The notes below the pieces were generated by a model. That model was not told the DNA's origin. It made no database searches and worked only from the letters and a program-made list of their open reading frames with translations. From JBAYNW01 sp041678605 (GTDB lineage Bacteria > Cyanobacteriota > Vampirovibrionia > Gastranaerophilales > Gastranaerophilaceae), in contig JBAYNW010000041.1 in NCBI GenBank assembly GCA_041678605.1, positions 1-11,835 of the forward strand: a DNA stretch of 11,835 bases. Reading direction: 5' to 3'. The translations under genes were made by a program, and so were the position numbers. Below, piece by piece: positions 6,305-11,835 of this stretch. Within the stretch, counting starts at the first letter, position 1, and every line of letters begins with the position of its first letter.

Positions 6305-8641
6305 ATGAATATAACGTTCAAAGATACTTCCAATATTTCGGGCAAGGCGAAAATAAAGCCAATGGCCCGAGTTCCCTTTTCCCATCCGTCAGAATTACTA
6401 TTTTCGAAATCACCGTTTAATAATTTAGAAGAAAGACCTTTAAAACCAAATTCTCAGAATTTAAGTTTTAAAGGTTTTTTTTATAAGCCTGTTTTAGATG
6501 AAGCCACAAAAGCAGCAAAAGTTTTCGATTCAAAAGAGCTTTTGGCCATGTCAAAAGGCCACCTTGGCCCGCAGTTTGAAAATTTGTTTTATGATATAGA
6601 AAAAAACATAGCACTGGCAAGTAGGATGTTCAAAAACGAAGGCGGGAAGGTAACCTTTCATAAAAAATCCCTGCCGGCACTTATTTTTGACGGAATTCTT
6701 TTCCCGATAAAAGAACTCCCGATGGAAATTGTAAACAGTTTTGTACGTGTACTTAAAAAAATTAAGCCGTTAGAAAAATGGGCTGACAATATTTACGAAA
6801 AACCTGTTTTAAAAAGAGCCCGCCAACGTTCAAAAATTGACGCTAAAGTAAATGCTTTAAGAGGCGGTTTCGAAACCATAGAAAAATTAAAAACTACGGC
6901 GAATAAAGAAATTGAACTTGCCATAAAAGAAAACCGATTAGAAGATGTCGGAAAAATTGAAGAAAAATTAAAAAAAGATTTATCCGATTCTTTATACCAG
7001 CAATCTACAAAAATGAATGGCGAAAAAACAGGAAATTACAACACAAAAGACGAAAGAGCATTGTGTAGAATCGTTTCGGGTTCTGTTCCCGCCTTTTTCC
7101 TTGCGAATGACGCCTATAACCTTTCAAGTATGTGCGATAACAACAAACAGGAAGCTGAAAAAGAAAAGAAAATAAGATTTAGGCAGGAAGCAAGCCGTAT
7201 ACTGCTTAATGCCTACATAACTCTGGTTACTTTTGGTGCCATTCCGAAACTCATTAACAACTCAAAAGGTGCAACAATGCTGGTTACGGGGATAACCGTT
7301 CTTTTAACCGAGATGTTCGCCCGTCTGGCAAACGGAAAACACATTAAAAAGCTGACGCCCGAACAGGCAAAAGCCATCAACGCTAAAAACGGTAACGCAA
7401 TAAAAGATGATGCCAAAGACAAAGCTGACAAGGAAGAATACAAAAATGTTTTCTTTAGAGCTTCAAAAAACAAAAATTCGTTTGATGAGATAAGCAAAGG
7501 CAAAGCCCCTCAATTCAAAGGTTTTAGCGAAGTGAATACGGCAGAACAAAAGAAACAGGAGCCGCTTTTAAGTTTTAATTCCATAATGAAAGCTTGTGCG
7601 ATAATCATTGCCGCAGGCTTCGGTATCAAAGCTTTGAGAAAAATTCATTCAGTTGATGCCCTATTCAAAAAGGTATCAAAACCTTTCAATAATTCCTATA
7701 AAAAATTGGCTATTGATTATGACAGCAAAATTACCAGAGAAAATTTTGACGAAATTATTAAGAAATTAAAAGATGAAAGATTTGGGGGCAAGTTTGATAA
7801 ATTCGCCGACAAATCAGAAGAGATTGCAAACAGTGTGACCAAGGACGGTTTTGTTCACTTAGGCAAAAAGGACAAGGGAATTAGGCCGGTAATTGATTTT
7901 GTGCTTGCACCGTTTGGGTTTATTTGGAGTGCGGTAAAACTGCCTTATTCGATAGTTGATAAAATGCTAAAACTATGCGGAATAATCAAGGCAGAAGCAA
8001 AAAATCCAAAAACAGTTTCAGAATTAAACCTTGAAGCTCTTGCAAAAACGGTTAATAAAATAGGAAAAGGTGTTAAAGTTGGGAAAAACAAAAAGCTTAC
8101 AGACATTGAGGCGAAAAAGTTCGAAGATTTTGTAACCGACAACATCGTAAAATCGTTCAATCTTGACAGTATATCAAATGTTTCAAACAATGAACTTTCC
8201 AATCTTGCAAAAACCTCTGCAACAGCCGCTACGATATGGTTCTTGATGGCAGACAACTACAACATGGTTATGTTAAAATCAAACGGCGAGGATAAGGAAG
8301 GGGCAAACCTCAAGTTTAAAGAGCGGTTTGTTCAAGAAGGTTCAAGGCTGTTCTACCAAACTTTATTGATTGATTTATTTAATTCGACCTTCAGAACTCA
8401 ATACAATAACTCCCTGTTCGGTATGAGCTGGGTCACAGCAACCTGCACATTCCTGAGTGAAATTTTGACAAGAAAATCAATCGGCATGCCGATTGGACAA
8501 CATTCAAGAGATGAACTCATTACAATTGAAAACAAAAAACAAAATGCAACAGGCTTCGTGAAAGCTTACTATAATTTTATGTCAAAACTGACCGGCAAAA
8601 AATCCCTCGCCGAACAACAGCAGGCGAAGAAGGGAAAATAG
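6305..8641 (+). CDS. Unknown 778-aa protein, internally duplicated, with FKGF motifs
   Basis: I do not recognise a family. Two halves resemble each other. Unit A (about 54-349) opens with LSFKGFF; unit B (about 403-738) opens with PQFKGFS. Matching blocks are KELPMEIV (136-143) with VKLPYSIV (544-551), FFLANDAYN (264-272) with WFLMADNYN (645-653), RFRQEASRI (291-299) with RFVQEGSRL (674-682), and LLTEMFAR (333-340) with FLSEILTR (716-723). Each half has hydrophobic segments (about 299-317, 322-342; 424-442, 526-560, 704-722) separated by Lys/Glu-rich helices, so membrane association is likely, although no classical signal peptide is visible. The linker 350-400 is very charged. The ATG at 6305 has GAGGA only 1 nt away and GGAA 8 nt away, so initiation is unusual; a five-codon ORF (6291-6308) overlaps the start. 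The gene reads away from the 229-aa gene and converges on trxA. Confidence 0.8.
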   Translation: MNITFKDTSNISGKAKIKPMARVPFSHPSELLFSKSPFNNLEERPLKPNSQNLSFKGFFYKPVLDEATKAAKVFDSKELLAMSKGHLGPQFENLFYDIEKNIALASRMFKNEGGKVTFHKKSLPALIFDGILFPIKELPMEIVNSFVRVLKKIKPLEKWADNIYEKPVLKRARQRSKIDAKVNALRGGFETIEKLKTTANKEIELAIKENRLEDVGKIEEKLKKDLSDSLYQQSTKMNGEKTGNYNTKDERALCRIVSGSVPAFFLANDAYNLSSMCDNNKQEAEKEKKIRFRQEASRILLNAYITLVTFGAIPKLINNSKGATMLVTGITVLLTEMFARLANGKHIKKLTPEQAKAINAKNGNAIKDDAKDKADKEEYKNVFFRASKNKNSFDEISKGKAPQFKGFSEVNTAEQKKQEPLLSFNSIMKACAIIIAAGFGIKALRKIHSVDALFKKVSKPFNNSYKKLAIDYDSKITRENFDEIIKKLKDERFGGKFDKFADKSEEIANSVTKDGFVHLGKKDKGIRPVIDFVLAPFGFIWSAVKLPYSIVDKMLKLCGIIKAEAKNPKTVSELNLEALAKTVNKIGKGVKVGKNKKLTDIEAKKFEDFVTDNIVKSFNLDSISNVSNNELSNLAKTSATAATIWFLMADNYNMVMLKSNGEDKEGANLKFKERFVQEGSRLFYQTLLIDLFNSTFRTQYNNSLFGMSWVTATCTFLSEILTRKSIGMPIGQHSRDELITIENKKQNATGFVKAYYNFMSKLTGKKSLAEQQQAKKGK

Positions 8642-8688
8642 GAAACGGGAAAGGGGAAAACGTGAGACGTGAGAAGAGAAACGGGAAA
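8642..8688. repeat. Purine-rich degenerate tandem repeats after the 778-aa gene
   Basis: GAAACGGGAAA occurs at 8642-8652 and 8678-8688, with CGTGAGA twice in tandem at 8661-8674 between them. The whole 47-bp stretch has almost no pyrimidines on the plus strand. It starts immediately after the TAG stop of the 778-aa gene. Confidence 0.6.
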
Positions 8689-8692
8689 AGAA

Positions 8693-8751
8693 AAGTTTTA
8701 ATTTTTTTTGTTGCACTTAATCACTTAATCACCCAGTCACTTAATCACTTC
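8693..8751 (-). repeat. 59-bp repeat, copy 1, downstream of trxA
   Basis: This copy is identical over all 59 bp to the reverse complement of 11652-11710; identity continues after one mismatch for nine more bases (to 8761). It contains an 8-bp unit CACTTAAT repeated with one divergent unit (CACCCAGT), then GCAAC and an A8 run in the trxA-sense direction. It begins 37 bp after the trxA stop codon and fills most of the convergent gap 8642-8788. A weak hairpin AAAAGC/GCTTTT followed by T-rich sequence near 8754-8780 may end trxA transcription. Confidence 0.9.
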
Positions 8752-8788
8752 TTAAAAAGCCTTTCACCCATTCAGCTTTTCAGCCAAA

Positions 8789-9112
8789 TTATAAATGTTT
8801 CTCGATATTAGAAACTATTGATGACTTAGGCATAAGCCCGACGAGTCTTTCAACAGCCTGACCGTTCTTAAATACCAGCAAACTCGGAAGTCCTATAATA
8901 GAATATTCTTTTGCGGTTTTCAAATTTTCATCGGTATTAATTTTAACGACTTTAACTTTGTCTTTAAGCTCTTCTGCGACTTCATCCAGCACCGGTCCCA
9001 GTTTTCTGCAAGGCCCGCACCATGGAGCCCAAAAATCAACTACAACAGGAGTTGAAGAAGAAAGCACTTCTGCTTCAAACGTTGCGTCCGTGATGTCTAT
9101 GGCATTTGACAT
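8789..9112 (-). CDS. trxA: Thioredoxin
   Basis: A cytosolic thiol-disulfide reductant for enzymes such as ribonucleotide reductase and peroxiredoxins, itself reduced by thioredoxin reductase (not in this window). The 107-aa single-domain product has the active site WCGPC (C32 and C35, same numbering as the well-studied enterobacterial protein), the buried acid D26, and the cis-proline P76 in GLPS. Beta-strand VVVDFWAPW and the terminal FKNGQAVERLVG region are typical. The start has a perfect AGGAGG 5 nt upstream. It has its own promoter at 9177-9205 and diverges from the exonuclease gene. Length and motifs leave little doubt that it is a true thioredoxin rather than a thioredoxin-like membrane protein: there is no signal peptide or lipobox. 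Confidence 0.97.
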   Translation of the reverse strand: MSNAIDITDATFEAEVLSSSTPVVVDFWAPWCGPCRKLGPVLDEVAEELKDKVKVVKINTDENLKTAKEYSIIGLPSLLVFKNGQAVERLVGLMPKSSIVSNIEKHL

Positions 9113-9176
9113 AAAATCCTCCTATGACTTAGTATGCTCTATAATTAAAAGGTCAACTCTTTTATATAACCTTTGT

Positions 9177-9212
9177 ATTCTAGCACAAAAAAATATTTAT
9201 ATCAATATTTTT
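9177..9212 (-). promoter_or_regulatory. trxA: trxA promoter with overlapping AT-rich inverted repeat
   Basis: Minus strand: -35 TTGATA (9200-9205, 5 of 6), 17-bp spacer, extended -10 TGC-TAGAAT (9177-9182, 5 of 6 plus the TG). A perfect 9-bp inverted repeat, AAAAATATT and AATATTTTT (9189-9197 and 9204-9212), covers the -35 and could bind a regulator or form a cruciform in this shared 133-bp divergent region. I see no comparably good plus-strand promoter for the exonuclease gene. Confidence 0.5.
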
Positions 9213-9245
9213 ACATTTATGGTACGATTGTGTGGGGAGAAGATG

Positions 9246-10166
9246 ATGAACAGAAAAAAAATTATTGAAATTGTATTAGATACAGAAACCACCGGTTTGG
9301 ATTACACAAGAGAAAAAATTATAGAATTTGCTGCCGTGAGGCTTGAAAACGGCAAGATTAAGGATGAATTCCAAACTTTAATAAATCCGGAACAGCACAT
9401 TAGAAAATCAAGCATGGCAATTCATGGAATTAATGAAGAAATGGTGAAAGACGCCCCCACCGAAGCCGAAATTTTACCTGCTATTTTAGAATTTATCGGG
9501 GATTATCCTATTGTTGCCCACAACGCAATATTTGACTATTCGTTTTTGAATGAAGCATGTTTAAGAAATCATAATAAAGAGCTGCAAAACCCGAGAATAG
9601 ACACTCAACAAATGTTTAAAGAAGTTTTTCCCGACCTTGTATCGCATGGACTTGAAGCTTTGACTAAGAAGTTCAATGTGGAATTCACTAAACATCACCG
9701 TGCTATGGCTGATGCCATGGGGCTTGCACTTGCGTTTCCCGAATTAAAAAAACTTTATTTCCAAAAATATGATTGGCAAGAAAAACAATTGGACAACGTG
9801 AATTACCTGTTTGAAAGATATTTGAGAATTCAGCAAAGTGTTTTTGCAATGCAATCGGAACTGCAAGATTTACGTTCTGTTTTTAAGTTATATTTTGATT
9901 TGGGCGGAGAACCCGTCACGGCTCAGTCCGGCGAAACTTTGGTATATCAATCCCGTCAATCATTCGGATATGATTTTATTCAGATTAGGGATATTTTAGA
10001 AGAAATAGGGGCATTGGGAAAAGCGGTGAAGCTGAACACCGGCTTTATAGACAGATTGGTCGGAGGGCTTAGTCTGGATGAAGAAAAACGCAATACGATT
10101 AAAAATGCCCGTCAGGAATTGTCTGAGACCCGCAGTATACAGGTAATTAAATCGGACAGATATTAA
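9246..10166 (+). CDS. DnaQ-family 3'-5' exonuclease (DNA polymerase III epsilon-like)
   Basis: A DEDDh exonuclease, likely acting in DNA proofreading or repair. In the 306-aa product ExoI is LDTETTGL (D12, E14), ExoII is HNAIFDYSF (D97), and ExoIII is HHRAMADAM (H151, D156), so all catalytic residues are present. The nuclease domain ends near residue 170. Residues 172-306 form an extra region I do not recognise, with a helical part (IQQSVFAMQSELQDLRSVF) and a GG-containing C-terminal part; no BRCT, helicase or GIY-YIG domain is evident. The ATG at 9246 is used because GGAG stands 6 nt upstream; an adjacent ATG at 9243 is possible. The frame stays open upstream to 8958, but this part is antisense to trxA and lacks sense. 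The transporter gene follows after 36 bp and may be co-transcribed. It could be the polymerase subunit or a stand-alone nuclease. Confidence 0.9.
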   Translation: MNRKKIIEIVLDTETTGLDYTREKIIEFAAVRLENGKIKDEFQTLINPEQHIRKSSMAIHGINEEMVKDAPTEAEILPAILEFIGDYPIVAHNAIFDYSFLNEACLRNHNKELQNPRIDTQQMFKEVFPDLVSHGLEALTKKFNVEFTKHHRAMADAMGLALAFPELKKLYFQKYDWQEKQLDNVNYLFERYLRIQQSVFAMQSELQDLRSVFKLYFDLGGEPVTAQSGETLVYQSRQSFGYDFIQIRDILEEIGALGKAVKLNTGFIDRLVGGLSLDEEKRNTIKNARQELSETRSIQVIKSDRY

Positions 10167-10202
10167 ATAGAATAGCAATTTGGTAGAAAGAAGGAATGGA
10201 GA

Positions 10203-11612
10203 ATGTTGAGTTCTGTTTTGGGGTTTTTTAAGGAACCGCCGGCAAAAGAAGTAATTGGAGACGAAAATGAGGTCAAAAAAAGCTATGCTCATTGGCGTTT
10301 AAGAATATTTTATTCTTGTTTTATCGGTTACACCATTTTTTATCTTTGTAAAAAAAATATAGCGGTTGCCCTGCCGGGGTTAAGCACCGAATTCGGGTAT
10401 TCTAATACGGAATTGGGTTTGCTGGGAAGCTCACTTTATCTGACTTATGGGATAGGAAAGTTCATAAACGGAGTTTTCGCTGACAGTTCAGATGTGCGAA
10501 AATTTTTACCGACGGCCTTAGCTTTAAGTGCTATTGCAAACATTTGTTTTGCCCTCAGTGCGGTTTTCATAACTCCGGGACATGCCTCATTTTTCGGCTT
10601 ACCGTCAGGAACAGTTCTTTTGTGGTTGTTTGCATTTTTCTGGGGGGCAAACGGGTGGTTTCAATCAGCAGGCTTCCCCGCCATTGCAAAGAGTTTAACT
10701 TATTGGTACTCAAATTCTGAAAGAGGAACAAAATGGTCCCTGTGGTCATGTTCGCATCAGGTGGGAACTTTTTTAAGCGTAATAGTTTCGGGATTTATCG
10801 TCGCACGTTACGGGTGGCGAATGGCGTTTTTCGTTCCTGCAATATTGGCTTTGCTGGCTGCATTTTGGCTTTTTAACAGGCTTAGAGATAAGCCCCAATC
10901 GCTTGGACTGCCTTGCGTTGAAAGCTTTAGGGATGAACCTATAAAAAACAAAGGCGAAGAGGATCAAGACAATCGCTCTTACGGACAAATTTTTAAGGAA
11001 AATATTTTGTTTAATAAAACCATATGGCTCCTTGCTATTGCATACATTTTTGTTTACATCATAAGATTTGGAGCAGAAGACTGGATGGTAAAATACCTCA
11101 GCGAATTCAAACATAATTCTCTGGAACTTGCAGCTATGAAACTTAGTACTCTGCCTCTTTTTGGAATTGTGGGTACAATTATGGCAGGTGTAATTTCGGA
11201 TAAAATTTTTAAAGGCCAGAGAGCTCCAGTCAACCTCATCTACCTCACCGGCGTAGTTATTTGTCTCGTTTTACTAAAAATTAATACAATAAGCAATTTA
11301 GATTTTGTTTTAATCGGTCTAATCGGAGCGTTCACTTATGGCCCGCAAATGATGATAGGCGGACTCTGTGCGGTTGAAAGCAGTTCCAAAAAAGTTGCGT
11401 CGGCCGCAACGGGATTCACAGGAAGCTTTGGTTATTTGGGAGCCATATTTTCGGCTACGGGAACAGGATTTGTTGTTGATAAATTCGGCTGGGGCGGTGC
11501 GATCTGGTATTGGTGCCTTTCAGCCATTATTTGCATAGTTATATGTATAGTCTTATTCTTTGATGAAAGAAAAAGCTGTAGAAAAACAATGTGCGAAAAT
11601 ATAGAAGAGTAA
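10203..11612 (+). CDS. MFS transporter, organophosphate:phosphate antiporter (GlpT/UhpT/UhpC) family
   Basis: An inner-membrane carrier that probably takes up a sugar phosphate or glycerol 3-phosphate in exchange for phosphate. The 469-aa length and about 12 hydrophobic helices fit. Collinear matches to remembered GlpT sequence are YLCKKNIAVALP (47-58), FINGVFADSSDVRKFLP, GWFQSAGFPA, SERG, WSCSHQVG (H185), RDKPQSLGLP, FVYIIRFGAEDW (R288), FKGQR, YGPQMMIG and GFTGSFGYLG. R288 falls on one of the two phosphate-binding arginines of GlpT (R269), while the other (R45) is Lys50 here. The MFS loop motif is altered (ADSSDVRK). A UhpC-type sensor role cannot be excluded, but no uhpA/uhpB neighbour is seen. 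AAGGA stands 7 nt before the ATG, and the gene follows the exonuclease by 36 bp. Confidence 0.9.
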   Translation: MLSSVLGFFKEPPAKEVIGDENEVKKSYAHWRLRIFYSCFIGYTIFYLCKKNIAVALPGLSTEFGYSNTELGLLGSSLYLTYGIGKFINGVFADSSDVRKFLPTALALSAIANICFALSAVFITPGHASFFGLPSGTVLLWLFAFFWGANGWFQSAGFPAIAKSLTYWYSNSERGTKWSLWSCSHQVGTFLSVIVSGFIVARYGWRMAFFVPAILALLAAFWLFNRLRDKPQSLGLPCVESFRDEPIKNKGEEDQDNRSYGQIFKENILFNKTIWLLAIAYIFVYIIRFGAEDWMVKYLSEFKHNSLELAAMKLSTLPLFGIVGTIMAGVISDKIFKGQRAPVNLIYLTGVVICLVLLKINTISNLDFVLIGLIGAFTYGPQMMIGGLCAVESSSKKVASAATGFTGSFGYLGAIFSATGTGFVVDKFGWGGAIWYWCLSAIICIVICIVLFFDERKSCRKTMCENIEE

Positions 11613-11651
11613 ATGGAGGCTTAAAGGGTGAAGGGTTGAAGGGCTTTTTAC

Positions 11652-11710
11652 GAAGTGATTAAGTGACTGGGTGATTAAGTGATTAAGTGCAACAAAAAAA
11701 ATTAAAACTT
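11652..11710 (+). repeat. 59-bp repeat, copy 2, downstream of the transporter gene
   Basis: The exact inverse of 8693-8751. It begins 39 bp after the transporter stop codon, in the same orientation relative to its gene as copy 1 is to trxA. The preceding sequence (GGGTGAAGGGTTGAAGGGCTTTTTA) also resembles the minus-strand sequence between trxA and copy 1, so the related stretch is longer than the identical core. Confidence 0.9.
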
Positions 11711-11786
11711 ACTTTGAGACCTTAAGAAATTTTAATGAAACTTGAAAGAAATGTAGTAATATATTTTAAGTAAAGGAGACATTAAA

Positions 11787-11835
11787 ATGAAAACGATTTT
11801 TACAAAAGAACAAATTAGGCAAATTCTAAAGGAGA
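11787..11835 (+). CDS. Start of an unidentified gene, cut by the right window edge
   Basis: ATG at 11787 with AGGAG 8 nt upstream, followed by 16 open codons encoding MKTIFTKEQIRQILKE. The ribosome site is strong and the residue composition is normal for a cytosolic protein starting with a helix. Too little is visible to name a family. The AT-rich sequence 11711-11786 ahead of it contains a TAATAT -10-like hexamer (11757-11762) without a convincing -35. Confidence 0.6.
   Translation, partial: MKTIFTKEQIRQILKE

Noticed and set aside
8693..8751. CRISPR-like array from the CACTTAAT units
   Set aside because: Units are 8 bp and directly adjacent with no spacers and no cas genes; it is a short tandem repeat inside a duplicated element.
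8958..9245. Upstream extension of the exonuclease frame (96 more codons)
   Set aside because: It runs antisense through trxA, has Ser-rich meaningless sequence and no ribosome site; the GGAG-preceded ATG at 9246 puts the protein start directly before the ExoI motif.
8693..11710. Composite transposon bounded by the 59-bp inverted repeats
   Set aside because: The genes between are housekeeping-like, no transposase is present, and no target-site duplication is visible next to the ends.

Overview
The window looks like a piece of a low-GC bacterial chromosome carrying ordinary housekeeping and fermentation genes, two unrecognised membrane-type proteins and many small dispersed repeats. The two unknown proteins (5281-5970 and 6305-8641) carry short F-x-G motifs near their N-termini (SVAFAGK, LSFKGFF, PQFKGFS). 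From memory this is a habit of gut Gastranaerophilales (Melainabacteria/Vampirovibrionia). A fused ADP-forming acyl-CoA synthetase fits a fermentative anaerobe. The lineage call is an inference of moderate to low confidence; no marker gene settles it.

Left part, minus strand (1-5178). A promoter and strong ribosome site launch a gene at 203 that runs off the left edge through a palindromic repeat. Then come gltX (337-1785), the fused ADP-forming acetate-CoA ligase (2109-4283) and a TatD-linked radical SAM protein (4345-5082). The radical SAM gene and the ligase are probably one transcript, ended by a 22-bp hairpin at 1971-2017. The gltX promoter is interlocked with that hairpin, and the gltX leader starts at the edge of a palindromic repeat.

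Middle part (5218-8641). A 229-aa hydrophobic protein (minus) and a 778-aa protein (plus) diverge from a 334-bp AT-rich intergenic region with promoter-like and palindromic sites. The 778-aa protein is an internal duplication, each half introduced by an FKGF motif.

Right part (8642-11835). Thioredoxin (minus) diverges from a DnaQ-family exonuclease (plus), which is followed 36 bp later by an organophosphate:phosphate antiporter-family transporter. This block is bracketed by a 59-bp perfectly identical inverted repeat (8693-8751 and 11652-11710), each copy 37-39 bp after a stop codon. A new gene starts at 11787 and leaves the window.

There is no tRNA, rRNA, CRISPR array or transposase. The most unusual items are the duplicated FKGF protein and its divergent partner, the structure-conserving repeat pair (1-110, 1863-1949), the GC-rich palindromic in-frame insert in the radical SAM gene, the 59-bp inverted repeats, and the Cys-rich tail on the ligase. 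No complete new biological system can be claimed from this sequence alone.
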